A DNA stretch of 51,998 nucleotides, taken from the NCBI GenBank assembly GCA_028712895.1, contig JAQTPL010000010.1:1-51998 (forward strand). Direction: 5' to 3'. Below, in pieces: positions 32,864-41,623 of the stretch. A program made the translations under genes and the position numbers. This DNA is from a bacterium (GTDB taxonomy: Bacteria > CAYTYR01 > UBA6262). The notes below the pieces were generated by a model. The model did not search any database. It was given only the letters and a program-made list of their open reading frames with translations, and was not told where the DNA came from. Within the stretch, counting starts at the first letter, position 1. Every line of letters starts with the position of its first letter.

Positions 32864-33275
32864 TTTTCTGAAAGAGCGGAATTTTGCTATAGTCGGTTCA
32901 TTTAAAAATGAAACCAAGGTGGCTTACAGGATTTTTAATAATTTAATAACCAGAGGCTACAAAGTATATCCTGTCAATCCAACAGCAAGGAAAGTAGCCG
33001 GGAAGCCTTGTTATAAGAATATCAGTGAAATTCCTTTTAAAATAGATGTTGTAAATATTGTTACTCCTCCTTCTGTTACCGCTAATATTGTAAAGGAATG
33101 CCGGCAAAAAGGTATAAACAAGGTATGGCTTCAGCCTGGAGCTGAAAACCAGGAGATAATAGAATATTGCCATAATAATAACATAACCGTTATCCATACG
33201 GTTTGCGTCATGTTAGAAACATTAAAAGAAGAAAAGCTATTCACAAGAAGTCATTTAAAAGAAACAAGAAAGTAA
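32844..33275 (+). CDS. CoA-binding domain protein
   Basis: This 143-residue protein has the CoA-binding Rossmann fold of the succinyl-CoA-synthetase-like YccU family. FAIVGSFKNETKVAYRIFNN is the nucleotide loop, YKVYPVNPTARKVAGKPCY the second strand, and KVWLQPGAENQEIIEYC the typical third block. It has no catalytic partner domain. Family members bind CoA and may sense or sequester it. It overlaps the end of the ATPase gene by 20 bases, so translation is coupled. ATG 32853 is an alternative start. Confidence 0.85.
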   Translation: MQKMISNFLKERNFAIVGSFKNETKVAYRIFNNLITRGYKVYPVNPTARKVAGKPCYKNISEIPFKIDVVNIVTPPSVTANIVKECRQKGINKVWLQPGAENQEIIEYCHNNNITVIHTVCVMLETLKEEKLFTRSHLKETRK

Positions 33276-33279
33276 TAAT

Positions 33280-33975
33280 ATGAAAATAAAGGGTTTTCTT
33301 GAAAGCTCAATGGTGGATTGGGAAGGCCGTATCAGCGCGGTTATATTTATTTCCGGCTGTAACTTTTCCTGCCCATTTTGCCATAACGCAGATCTGGTGA
33401 AAGAAAACAGCGCTTTGCCGGAAATACCGCGGGAACAAATCATATCCACTCTGCGTAAAAAGAGGAATTGGCTGGATGGAGTAGTAATAACCGGCGGGGA
33501 ACCATGCATGTTCCCTGACTTAATCGGCCTGATCAAGGAATTGAGAGAAATAGGTTACCCGATAAAATTGGATACAAACGGTTCTTATCCGCAATTGCTG
33601 GGAGAACTGCTGGCAAACAAGCTGGTTGATTATGTAGCTATGGATGTAAAAGCTCCATTGAATGATATTTATCAGAAGATCACAGCTAGTAGTATCAATA
33701 CGGAAACAATCCGTCAGAGCATTGGACTTATTTTGTCTTTAGCGCCGGCGTATGAATTTCGCACTACTTTTGTCCCGTCGTTTCTGAATAAGGAAGCGAT
33801 AATGGAAATAGCGGCTGTTTTAGAGGGCAGCCGCAAATATTGTATTCAGCAGTTTAATCCGAAAAATGCTATGGACCCGTTGCTCCGGGATATTAAACCT
33901 TATAATTCCGGATATCTTCGTGAAACCCTTGAAGTTTGTCAGAAGCTGATCCCGAACGCCAAACTGCGGGATTAA
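33280..33975 (+). CDS. NrdG/PflA-like radical-SAM activating enzyme
   Basis: This 231-residue radical-SAM protein has the cluster motif GCNFSCPFCHNADLV (Cys 27, 31 and 34), the SAM contact TGGEPCMFPDL and LDTNGSYPQLL. It aligns with anaerobic ribonucleotide reductase or glycyl-radical-enzyme activases of the short, single-cluster type. No glycyl radical enzyme gene is present in the window, so it either acts elsewhere on the chromosome or has a role in the island. The start follows the previous stop by 4 bases. Confidence 0.87.
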   Translation: MKIKGFLESSMVDWEGRISAVIFISGCNFSCPFCHNADLVKENSALPEIPREQIISTLRKKRNWLDGVVITGGEPCMFPDLIGLIKELREIGYPIKLDTNGSYPQLLGELLANKLVDYVAMDVKAPLNDIYQKITASSINTETIRQSIGLILSLAPAYEFRTTFVPSFLNKEAIMEIAAVLEGSRKYCIQQFNPKNAMDPLLRDIKPYNSGYLRETLEVCQKLIPNAKLRD

Positions 33976-34040
33976 AAGTAGGCATCTTGCTTTTAATTAT
34001 TGTGTTATGAAGAAATAAAACAATGAGAGGAGATAAAGCT

Positions 34041-35390
34041 ATGCGTAATAAAACTGAAATACTGGTTGTGGGTGCCGGTCCGGCAGGGATGGTTTGCGCC
34101 ATTACTGCCAGAAGATATTATCCGGATAAGAAAATATTGGTGCTCAAAAATATCGCTAACGGCTGTATACCCTGTGGTATCCCCTATATGTTTTCAAGCT
34201 TGCAGTCTCCTCAGGACAATATTTTGGGTATGGATGCCTTGATCAAGAATAATATTGAAGTAGTGCCGGGAGAAGCTGCTAAAATCGATCGCGGCAGCAA
34301 GCTGGTGACCACCACCAGCTCCGATGAATATCAGTATGAGAAATTAGTATTAGCTACAGGTTCTACCCCGGTTATCCCGAATATCCCGGGTATAGATATA
34401 AAAGGCGTTTATCCGGTTTATAAAGATTTAGATTACCTCAAATCCTGTATAGAAGAAATTAAAAGATCAAAAAATGTTTTAATAATCGGCGGCGGATTTA
34501 TCGGTATCGAATTTGCTGATGAGATCTCTAAAATCCCTGGATTGACGGTACACCTGGTAGAAGTTCTGCCGGCTTTATTGGCCAATTCTTTTGATCGGGA
34601 TTTTTCTTTATTGGTTGAGGGAAAGCTTAAGGCTGAAGGGGTTAATACTATTTTAAATACCAAAGTTACTGAAATTTTAGGAAAAGAAAAAGTTGAAGGG
34701 GTACGTTTTGATAATGGTAATGAATTAAAGGTAGACAGTATTATTTTAGGCATCGGGGCGGTTCCCAATACTGAACTGGCAAAAACCGCCGGCCTGGACT
34801 TGGGCAAAGGACGTGGAATCTGGGCAGATGAATATATGCGTACTTCTGATTTTGACATATTTGCCGTTGGTGATTGCGCTGGCAAGAGGGATTTCTATAC
34901 TCGCAGGGATACGGCAGTTATGCTTGCTTCTACGGCTACTGCTGAAGCCAGGGTGGCCGGGGCTAATTTGTATCAATTAAAAATAATTCGGGAAAACAAA
35001 GGGACAATAGCTATTTATTCCACGTATATTGATGGATTAGTATTAGGCTCTGCCGGTCTGACTGAAGCCAGCGCGAAAAAAGAAGGGTTTGAAATTATTG
35101 TGGGCACTACAGAAGGGGTGGATAAGCATCCTAAGGGATTACCAGGAGCTAATAAGATAAAAGTAAAGCTTATCTTTGCCCGGCAATCAGGCATATTAAT
35201 GGGTGGCCAGGTGCTTGGTGGCATGTCTGCCGGTGAGATGATCAATATTATCGGGATGGCTATACAACAACGGGTTTCAATCAATGAATTGGAAACCTTG
35301 CAGATGGCGACTCACCCTTATTTAACCAGTGCGCCAACCATGTATCCCCTGGTTCTGGCGGCACAGGATGCGATGGCGAAAATTGCTTAG
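34041..35390 (+). CDS. FAD-dependent pyridine nucleotide-disulfide oxidoreductase (NADH oxidase / CoA-disulfide reductase family)
   Basis: This 449-residue flavoenzyme has the FAD motif VVGAGPAG (10-16), a single redox Cys in the block NGCIPCGIPYMF (Cys45), the second Rossmann motif IIGGGFIGIEFADEI and the FAD-contact FAVGDCAGKRD. Members reduce CoA disulfide, polysulfide, oxygen or peroxide. The CoA-binding gene two positions upstream makes a CoA-disulfide or persulfide substrate attractive. ATG 34041 has GAGAGGAG upstream and fits the family start. The longer frame from 34023 is rejected. Confidence 0.88.
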   Translation: MRNKTEILVVGAGPAGMVCAITARRYYPDKKILVLKNIANGCIPCGIPYMFSSLQSPQDNILGMDALIKNNIEVVPGEAAKIDRGSKLVTTTSSDEYQYEKLVLATGSTPVIPNIPGIDIKGVYPVYKDLDYLKSCIEEIKRSKNVLIIGGGFIGIEFADEISKIPGLTVHLVEVLPALLANSFDRDFSLLVEGKLKAEGVNTILNTKVTEILGKEKVEGVRFDNGNELKVDSIILGIGAVPNTELAKTAGLDLGKGRGIWADEYMRTSDFDIFAVGDCAGKRDFYTRRDTAVMLASTATAEARVAGANLYQLKIIRENKGTIAIYSTYIDGLVLGSAGLTEASAKKEGFEIIVGTTEGVDKHPKGLPGANKIKVKLIFARQSGILMGGQVLGGMSAGEMINIIGMAIQQRVSINELETLQMATHPYLTSAPTMYPLVLAAQDAMAKIA

Positions 35391-35407
35391 GACAGGAGGA
35401 ATGATCA

Positions 35408-35740
35408 ATGCTGAAAGTTGGAATAATAAGATGCCAGCAAACTGAAGACATGTGCCCCGGCAATACCGATTTCAAGGTGGCGGCTGAAGGTAAAATGGCT
35501 TTTGAGAACAGTGGTCCGGTTGAGATCGTGGGCTTTGTTTCCTGTGGCGGTTGTCCTGGTAAAAGGGCCGTGGCCAGAGCTAAAATGATGGTCGAGCGGG
35601 GCGCAGAAGCTATTGTCATCGGTTCTTGTATCAGTAAGGGGAATCCCATCGGATATCCTTGTCCTTATTTGCAAAAAATGAAGGAATGTATCATTAAAAA
35701 AATAGGCCCGGATATTAAAATAATCGATTGGACGCATTAA
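35408..35740 (+). CDS. CGGC-domain protein
   Basis: This 110-residue protein has the block VGFVSCGGCPGKRAVARAK that defines the CGGC domain, plus Cys in RCQQTEDMCPG, SCISKG and PCPYLQKM. The conserved Cys and His pattern suggests metal or cluster binding, but no activity has been shown. GGAGG lies upstream. It is tucked between the flavoenzyme and the second MinD-type ATPase. Confidence 0.85.
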   Translation: MLKVGIIRCQQTEDMCPGNTDFKVAAEGKMAFENSGPVEIVGFVSCGGCPGKRAVARAKMMVERGAEAIVIGSCISKGNPIGYPCPYLQKMKECIIKKIGPDIKIIDWTH

Positions 35741-35757
35741 TTAGAGGATAAATAAGT

Positions 35758-36609
35758 ATGAAGCAAATAGTTGTTATTAGCGGAAAGGGTGGAACTGGCA
35801 AAACAGTAATGACCGGGGCTTTTGCCTCTTTAGCCCAGAATAAAGTGATGGCTGATTGCGATGTAGATGCTGCGGATTTACACTTGTTATTACAGCCGAA
35901 AATTGTCGAGCGGCATGAATTTAGAAGCGGGCTAAAAGCGGGTATTAATAAGAAAATCTGTCAAAAATGCGGAAAATGTATGATTGCCTGTCGTTTTCAA
36001 GCGATAAATCAAGATTTTATCGTTGATCCTGTTTCCTGCGAAGGGTGTGGGTTTTGCAGTCATATTTGCCCGGCAGGCGCTATTAAGATGGAGGAAAATA
36101 TCTCCGGAGAATGGTTTATCTCCACGACCAGGTTTGGCCCAATGGTGCATGCCAGGCTGGGGATTGCTGAAGAGAATTCCGGAAAACTGGTTTCCCTGGT
36201 CAGAAAACAGGCCAAAGCAGTAGCAGAGAAAAATAATTGCGATTGGGTTATTATTGATGGTGCCCCGGGCATAGGATGTCCGGTAATTGCCTCTCTTTCA
36301 GGTGTAGACCAGGCAGTGGTGGTTACGGAGCCTACTTTATCCGGTCTGCATGATGCCCTGCGGGTTATTGACGTAACTAAGCATTTTAAGATTCCAGCGC
36401 AAGTGATAATTAATAAATATGATTTAAATACAGATATGGCCAGGCAGATAGAAGAGCATTGCCTAAAAATCGGCATCCCTTTGCTGGGCAAGGTCAGGTT
36501 TGATAAAACAGTAGTAGAAGCCATGGTCGATGGTAAAACTATTATAGAATATAAAGATACGCCGGTTAAAGAAGAAATTCAGAGGATCTGGGAAAAACTG
36601 CGGGCATGA
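35758..36609 (+). CDS. MinD-family ATPase with inserted 2[4Fe-4S] ferredoxin domain (copy 2)
   Basis: A 283-residue paralogue of the ATPase at 32006. It shows SGKGGTGKTVMTGAFASLAQ, MADCDVDAADLHLLLQPK and VIIDGAPGIGCPVIASL, with Cys at 68, 71, 74, 78 and 94, 97, 100, 104. The two copies share architecture but differ in the second Walker residues (TTVAV against TVMTG), as in the usual heteromeric pairs of this family. It directly precedes the DUF2099 gene with 3 bases between. Confidence 0.92.
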   Translation: MKQIVVISGKGGTGKTVMTGAFASLAQNKVMADCDVDAADLHLLLQPKIVERHEFRSGLKAGINKKICQKCGKCMIACRFQAINQDFIVDPVSCEGCGFCSHICPAGAIKMEENISGEWFISTTRFGPMVHARLGIAEENSGKLVSLVRKQAKAVAEKNNCDWVIIDGAPGIGCPVIASLSGVDQAVVVTEPTLSGLHDALRVIDVTKHFKIPAQVIINKYDLNTDMARQIEEHCLKIGIPLLGKVRFDKTVVEAMVDGKTIIEYKDTPVKEEIQRIWEKLRA

Positions 36610-36612
36610 AAT

Positions 36613-37602
36613 ATGGCTGATAAAAATAAAAGGGATATTCATATAATCAGATATCATTCTTCTTATGTGACTATTTCTCATGGAAAAGTGATTAATATTA
36701 CAGACCCTGTACTGAGGTTTTGTCCTTTAGCTAATCATTTATATAAAGAATTTAAGAATATTAAAAATAACGATCTGGAAGCCGTGAGAAAAGCAATAAA
36801 AAGCGTAATTGAATCAAAAATAAGAGATTACGGTTTTTTTACTGAAAAAAGAAAAATTATTCATCGCGATATTTCCATACCATATGGCGCTTCCGAAATG
36901 CTGATGTTCGCGCTGAGAAAGAAGCATATTGAGGCCGCAGTTGTGGTTTGCGATGGGGCAGGCACGGTTATTACCTCCAACCCGGCGCTAGTTCAGGGAA
37001 TAGGCGCCCGCATGAACAGCCTGCTGCTGACTACACCTATCCCGGCGGTTATTAGGAAAATTGAAATTGCGGGGGGCCAGGTAATATTTAAAAATGCGCG
37101 TATTGATCAATGCCAGGGAGTGAAAAAGGCTATCGCCGCGGGATATAAAACTATTGCTGTGACGATCAATACGAATGACTGTCAAAAGCTGAAAAAACTA
37201 AGCTTGTTAAAAAAGAAGTATAACGTGAATATAATCTCCTTAGTAGTATGCACTACCGGAATAACCAAGGATAAAATTGCCATGATACGCAATTACGCTG
37301 ATTTAGTGTGGAGTTGCGCTTCTCTTGATGTTCGCCGGATGATCGGGCCCGTGGCAATGATGCAGCTTTCTCAGGTGATCCCGGTATTTGTTTTAACGTC
37401 TCGGGGAGTTGATTTTGTTTCCGCATATGCCGTAGAAAAAAGACTCATTAATAAGCTGGATTTTAACAAACAATATTTGGTTTCACATGAGTATGGCGGG
37501 CAAGGAATTAATTTAGGTGGATCTAAAGCCTATATCAGGGAATCCCGGTTGCCGGTTATTAACGGCAGAGCGCCGGGTTTTAAAGACTGGGAAAATGGAT
37601 AA
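36613..37602 (+). CDS. DUF2099 protein (methanogenesis marker 8 family)
   Basis: This 329-residue protein carries the family landmarks I associate with DUF2099: VLRFCPL near the N-terminus, PYGASEMLMFAL, VVVCDGAGTVITSNPALVQG followed by IGARMNSLLLTTPIP, and IEIAGGQVIFKNARIDQ. The family was named from its near-universal presence in methanogens and is also found in some anaerobic bacteria. Its biochemical role is not known to me. Here it sits between a cluster-carrying ATPase and a NifU-like scaffold, which suggests a part in metallocofactor or thiol chemistry. The assignment rests on recalled motifs. Confidence 0.7.
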   Translation: MADKNKRDIHIIRYHSSYVTISHGKVINITDPVLRFCPLANHLYKEFKNIKNNDLEAVRKAIKSVIESKIRDYGFFTEKRKIIHRDISIPYGASEMLMFALRKKHIEAAVVVCDGAGTVITSNPALVQGIGARMNSLLLTTPIPAVIRKIEIAGGQVIFKNARIDQCQGVKKAIAAGYKTIAVTINTNDCQKLKKLSLLKKKYNVNIISLVVCTTGITKDKIAMIRNYADLVWSCASLDVRRMIGPVAMMQLSQVIPVFVLTSRGVDFVSAYAVEKRLINKLDFNKQYLVSHEYGGQGINLGGSKAYIRESRLPVINGRAPGFKDWENG

Positions 37603-37957
37603 AAATAGACTACATAATGATGATTATTATTTTGGCAGAATGAATGATCCGACAGGCTCAGCCTTTTTAGAAGGGCCGTGCGGAGATTCAATGGAATTTC
37701 ACCTGATTATCGAAGATGACAGGATAATAGAAGTAAAGTTCTATACTGAAGGATGTGCGGCCACGAAATCGTGCGGAGCTATCACCGCGGCTCTGGTTAA
37801 AGGCAAGACCATTAAAAAAGCATTAAGTATTTCGCCAAGCGAAGTAATAGAACGCATTAAAGACCTGCCTGATGACCATCAGCATTGTTCAATTCTATCA
37901 GTCAGTACCCTTTATCGAGCTATTGCTGATTATCTGTTAAGAAAGGCATTAGGATGA
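37595..37957 (+). CDS. NifU/IscU-like Fe-S scaffold protein
   Basis: This 120-residue scaffold protein has three expected Cys sites: GPCGDSMEFHLII (Cys with the following Asp), FYTEGCAATKSCGAITAAL and DDHQHCSILSVSTLYRA. This matches the N-terminal domain of NifU/IscU, on which [2Fe-2S] and [4Fe-4S] clusters are built. The ATG at 37595 overlaps the DUF2099 stop. The longer frame inside DUF2099 is rejected. No cysteine desulfurase is encoded nearby, so sulfur must come from elsewhere. Confidence 0.88.
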   Translation: MDKNRLHNDDYYFGRMNDPTGSAFLEGPCGDSMEFHLIIEDDRIIEVKFYTEGCAATKSCGAITAALVKGKTIKKALSISPSEVIERIKDLPDDHQHCSILSVSTLYRAIADYLLRKALG

Positions 37958-38481
37958 AAGTCGATTTACATTTTTGGTTTATGACCATATTATTTATGTT
38001 GCGTGACTTGCTTTTCCCCCGCGAAAATATTCTCCAGGAGACGGGAATCAAGCCTGGCTACAATGTGCTTGACTACGGCTGCGGGCCGGGTAGCTACATT
38101 CTGCCTCTTGCAAACCTAGTTGGTGAAGCAGGAAAAGTTTACGCGCAAGACATTAATAGCAGAGCGGTACAAGCGGTCCAGAAGATAGTAGCAGATAATA
38201 AATTGACAAACGTCATAACGATCCAATCGGATTGTAAAACAGGTCTGCCAGATGCTGCCATAGATGCGGTTTTATTATACGATGTTTTTCACGGACTCTC
38301 TAATCCTGATAGCGTGTTGCCGGAACTATATCGGATCCTCAAGATAAACGGGATTCTGTCTTTCACTGATCACCATACAAAGGAAAAGGAAATACTTGAC
38401 ACCATGAAAAGGACAAAATTGTTTGGATTATTGCGTAAAGGCAAAAATACATATACATTCATAAAGCTAATAAATACCTAA
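37954..38481 (+). CDS. Class I SAM-dependent methyltransferase, short
   Basis: This 175-residue protein has motif I NVLDYGCGPGSYILPLAN and the downstream blocks VYAQDINSRAVQAV and AVLLYDVFHGLSNPDSVLPE. The N-terminal segment LHFWFMTILFMLRDLLFPR is hydrophobic and amphipathic, as in the arsenite- or UbiE-like small methyltransferases of anaerobes. Its ATG overlaps the NifU-like stop (ATGA). The substrate is unknown. Confidence 0.82.
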   Translation: MKVDLHFWFMTILFMLRDLLFPRENILQETGIKPGYNVLDYGCGPGSYILPLANLVGEAGKVYAQDINSRAVQAVQKIVADNKLTNVITIQSDCKTGLPDAAIDAVLLYDVFHGLSNPDSVLPELYRILKINGILSFTDHHTKEKEILDTMKRTKLFGLLRKGKNTYTFIKLINT

Positions 38482-38495
38482 AAGGAGCAATGGAG

Positions 38496-39314
38496 ATGGA
38501 ACATTCAGCAGAAGCGGGGCAGGTTTCGAATCAGGAAAAAAGCATTAAAGACAAAATGTCACGGATCAAACATACCTTTATTGTCATGAGCGGCAAAGGA
38601 GGCGTAGGCAAAACAACAGTTGCGGTAAACCTGGCCTTTGCGCTTTCTCTTTCCGGTAAAAAAGTGGGCATTCTAGATATTGATATCCATGGCCCTAATA
38701 TTGCCAAAATGCTGGGCATTGAAAAACAAACCATTTGTGATTCTGAATTTGGCATTCAGGCAGTCAGTGTGAACGAGAACCTTAAGGCTGTCAGCCTAGC
38801 TCTGGTCGGATATCATCCTGACCAACCGATTATTTGGCGTGGGCCAAGAAAAACAGCTGCCATCAGGCAGTTTTTAGGAGAAGTGAACTGGGGAGAGCTT
38901 GACTATCTGATCATAGATTCACCTCCCGGCACAGGAGACGAACCATTAAGCGTTTGCCAGCTTATTCCTAATGTAAAGGGTATTATTATAGTAACTACGC
39001 CGCAGGATGTGGCTATCCTTGATGCGCGGAAGAGCGTACTCTTTGCCAATGAAATAAAAATTCCGGTAGTTGGCCTAATTGAAAATATGAGCGGACTCAC
39101 ATGCCCTCACTGCCACGCACAGATCAATATTTTTAAAAAAGGCGGGGGAGAAAAAGCGTCTCAGGAATTAAAGATCCCGTTTTTAGGAAGCGTTCCCTTC
39201 CAGCCGGAATTTGTTGAATTCGCCGACCAGGGCACTCCTTTTATGTCTTTCCAGGAAAAATCAAAATCCGCTGAGATATTCATGGAGATAGTCAAAAAAA
39301 TTGAGGTTTTTTAA
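38496..39314 (+). CDS. Mrp/ApbC/NBP35 Fe-S cluster carrier ATPase
   Basis: A 272-residue Mrp-type P-loop ATPase that binds and transfers [4Fe-4S] clusters. It shows MSGKGGVGKTTVAVNLAFAL, LDIDIHGPNIAKMLG, the family motif IWRGPRKTAAIRQFL, LIIDSPPGTGDEPLSV and the bridging-cluster pair CPHCHAQI. I prefer ATG 38496, which is 9 bases from the AGGAG. The ATG at 38490 lies almost on it. This is the third MinD-superfamily ATPase within 7 kb, and the only one of the canonical Mrp kind. Confidence 0.93.
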   Translation: MEHSAEAGQVSNQEKSIKDKMSRIKHTFIVMSGKGGVGKTTVAVNLAFALSLSGKKVGILDIDIHGPNIAKMLGIEKQTICDSEFGIQAVSVNENLKAVSLALVGYHPDQPIIWRGPRKTAAIRQFLGEVNWGELDYLIIDSPPGTGDEPLSVCQLIPNVKGIIIVTTPQDVAILDARKSVLFANEIKIPVVGLIENMSGLTCPHCHAQINIFKKGGGEKASQELKIPFLGSVPFQPEFVEFADQGTPFMSFQEKSKSAEIFMEIVKKIEVF

Positions 39315-39315
39315 T

Positions 39316-40821
39316 ATGGGATTGCACATACCCCAGGATATTGATATTGATCTTTGGCGTGAGCGTCAGATCGTACCGAAAGAAAGAGATCATTATTTAA
39401 AAAACGGACGGGATTTTATCGAAAATGAATCTTTCCATAAAAAGTTGCAAAATAATCGCCCCATTGATAAGCAAGAGATTAGAGATATTTTGTCGAAGTC
39501 GTTAGCGATACAAACCCTTACCCTTGATGAGACTGCTGTTTTGCTCAATGTGGATGACCCGCAATTATGGCAGGAAATGAGAGAGGCTGGAGCTAAAGTA
39601 AAGCAAAAGGTCTATGATAACCGCATTGTCACTTTTGCTCCTTTCTATACAGGTAATTTGTGTGTGAATGATTGTCTTTATTGTGGGTTTCGGGCAGGGA
39701 ACTCTGGCGCCTTACGTCGTCTTCTGACGCTGGATGAAGTACGGCGCGAAGTAGAAGTATTAGCCGGTAAAATCGGGCATAAAAGACTTATCGCTGTATA
39801 CGGCGAACACCCGCTCTCAGATGCTCGCTATATTGTTGATACTCTACGTACCATATATGCGGTAAAAATAAAAACCCCGCACGGCTATGCTAATATACGC
39901 CGAGTCAATGTTAATGCTGCGCCGCAGCGGATCGCGGATTTGCAGCTTTTATATGCTGCCGGTATAGGCACATACCAGGTTTTTCAGGAAACATATCATC
40001 ATGCGACCTATGCCAAAGTGCATCCGCCTAAGACGATTAAAGCTGATTACCGCTGGCGGTTATATGCAATGCATAGAGCTTTTGAAGCGGGAATAGATGA
40101 TGTAGGGATTGGCGTGCTTTTTGGGTTATATGATTGGCGCTTTGAAGTACTGGGGCTGGTAGCGCACGCGCGGGAACTGGAAGAATATTTTGCCATAGGG
40201 CCGCATACTGTTTCTTTTCCTCGTCTTGAGCCAGCATTAAATGCTCCCTATGTTGAAGATACAGGCTATCGAGTACTGGACGCAGAATTGATAAAGATTA
40301 TCACTGTATTACGATTGGCAATACCATACACTGGGATGATCATAACTGCCAGGGAAAATGCGGCTATGCGCCGTACTGTAATTCCGCTTGGTTGTACCCA
40401 GACCGATGCTTCATCCCGTATTGGCATAGGAGCCTATGCAGATGATCAGGAAAGTCAAAAGTCGAAAAGGCAGCAATTTTTATTGGGGGACACGCGGAGT
40501 TTGGATGAAGTAGTCAGGGAATTTGCCCAACAGGGTTTAATAACTTCATTCTGTACCGCCGGCTACCGTTGCGGGCGCACTGGAAAGAAAATAATGGATT
40601 TATTAAAAAGCGGACAAGAAGGGCAATTTTGCAAGCTAAATGCGATCCTAACCTTTCGTGAATGGTTAAATGATTTTGCCAGTGCGGAAACGCGTGAAGC
40701 TGGTGAAAGAGTGATTAAACAGGAAATGAATGAGGTGTCAATACAATATCCCCAGTCGTATAATGCTCTGGTGAATTACTATGAGCGCATTAATACTGGA
40801 GAAAGGGATCTTTATTTTTAA
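39316..40821 (+). CDS. HydG-like radical-SAM tyrosine lyase, divergent auxiliary-cluster site
   Basis: HydG cleaves tyrosine and builds the Fe-CO-CN unit of [FeFe] hydrogenase. This 501-residue protein aligns along the whole HydG length: the radical-SAM motif NLCVNDCLYCGFRAGN (Cys 116, 120 and 123), the barrel with YGEHPLSDARYIVDT and IGIGAYADDQ, and the C-terminal domain FCTAGYRCGRTG. In true HydG that domain holds an auxiliary cluster through CX2CX22C. Here the positions are Cys413, Gly416 and Cys439, so the middle Cys is lost and a new Cys appears at 419. No hydrogenase, HydE or HydF is nearby. It may be a HydG paralogue with a changed product, or a degraded maturase. The start follows GAGG and the TAATATG junction. 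Confidence 0.85.
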   Translation: MGLHIPQDIDIDLWRERQIVPKERDHYLKNGRDFIENESFHKKLQNNRPIDKQEIRDILSKSLAIQTLTLDETAVLLNVDDPQLWQEMREAGAKVKQKVYDNRIVTFAPFYTGNLCVNDCLYCGFRAGNSGALRRLLTLDEVRREVEVLAGKIGHKRLIAVYGEHPLSDARYIVDTLRTIYAVKIKTPHGYANIRRVNVNAAPQRIADLQLLYAAGIGTYQVFQETYHHATYAKVHPPKTIKADYRWRLYAMHRAFEAGIDDVGIGVLFGLYDWRFEVLGLVAHARELEEYFAIGPHTVSFPRLEPALNAPYVEDTGYRVLDAELIKIITVLRLAIPYTGMIITARENAAMRRTVIPLGCTQTDASSRIGIGAYADDQESQKSKRQQFLLGDTRSLDEVVREFAQQGLITSFCTAGYRCGRTGKKIMDLLKSGQEGQFCKLNAILTFREWLNDFASAETREAGERVIKQEMNEVSIQYPQSYNALVNYYERINTGERDLYF

Positions 40822-40827
40822 ATTCTT

Positions 40828-41622
40828 ATGAATAAAAAGTATAAATACATTTATGGCCCGGTGGCTTCATGGAGGCTGGGCAGTTCGTTAGGCATAGATC
40901 TGCTTTCGCAGGAAGAAAAGATCTGCGATTTTAACTGCATATATTGCCAGTTGGGGCCAACGCTGTGCTACACAACAAAAAGGCAATATTTTATTCTGGT
41001 TAAAGAAATCATCAAGGAGATCGAATCACTACCCACGGTTCATATTGACTATATTACCTTTGCCGGAAGCGGAGAACCGACTTTGGCCAAAAATCTGGGG
41101 CAGGCGATAAGAGCGGTAAAAGCGCTTTCTAAAACACCGGTGGCAGTTCTAACTAACTCCAGCTTATTACATCTTAATAAGGTCAGGCAAGAATTATTAC
41201 CAGCGGATTATGTGTCAGTCAAACTGGACGCCGGTTCGCCTGATTCCTTGCAAGCGATTAATGATCCGGCTAAAGATGTCTGTTTTGAAAAATTGTTATC
41301 CGGCATAATTAAATTCAGAAAGCAATATCAAGGGTGGCTGGCGTTGCAAATAATGTTTGTCAATAAAAACATGCAAGATGTTGATAAAATGATCAACCTG
41401 ATCAAGCAGATCAATCCTGACGAAGTCCAGATAAATACGCCATTAAGAGTTTGCGCAGTAAAGCCGTTATCTAAAGAAAGTATCAGGAAAATAAGAAATA
41501 CGATTGCCGCCGCATGTAAAAAAGTTGCTATAGTCTCGGTATATGACAAAAATAAATCTCAGGCTATTTATTCAATAAGCGACGCGGAAACATTAAAAAG
41601 AAGGGGAAAGGTCATTAAATAA
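40828..41622 (+). CDS. COG0731-type radical-SAM protein
   Basis: This 264-residue protein begins YIYGPVASWRLGSSLGIDLL and has the cluster motif KICDFNCIYCQLG (Cys 33, 37 and 40), then FAGSGEPTLAKNLGQAI. This is the COG0731 group, distantly related to the archaeal wyosine enzyme TYW1 but lacking its tRNA context. Bacterial members are common in anaerobes and uncharacterised. It starts 6 bases after the HydG-like gene. Two adjacent radical-SAM genes suggest consecutive steps. Confidence 0.88.
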   Translation: MNKKYKYIYGPVASWRLGSSLGIDLLSQEEKICDFNCIYCQLGPTLCYTTKRQYFILVKEIIKEIESLPTVHIDYITFAGSGEPTLAKNLGQAIRAVKALSKTPVAVLTNSSLLHLNKVRQELLPADYVSVKLDAGSPDSLQAINDPAKDVCFEKLLSGIIKFRKQYQGWLALQIMFVNKNMQDVDKMINLIKQINPDEVQINTPLRVCAVKPLSKESIRKIRNTIAAACKKVAIVSVYDKNKSQAIYSISDAETLKRRGKVIK

Positions 41623-41623
41623 A

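Noticed and set aside
39316-40821. ThiH (2-iminoacetate synthase) as the identity of the HydG-like gene
   Set aside because: The C-terminal FCTA...GRTG domain and Cys439 at the correct spacing are HydG features, and no thiamine genes lie nearby.
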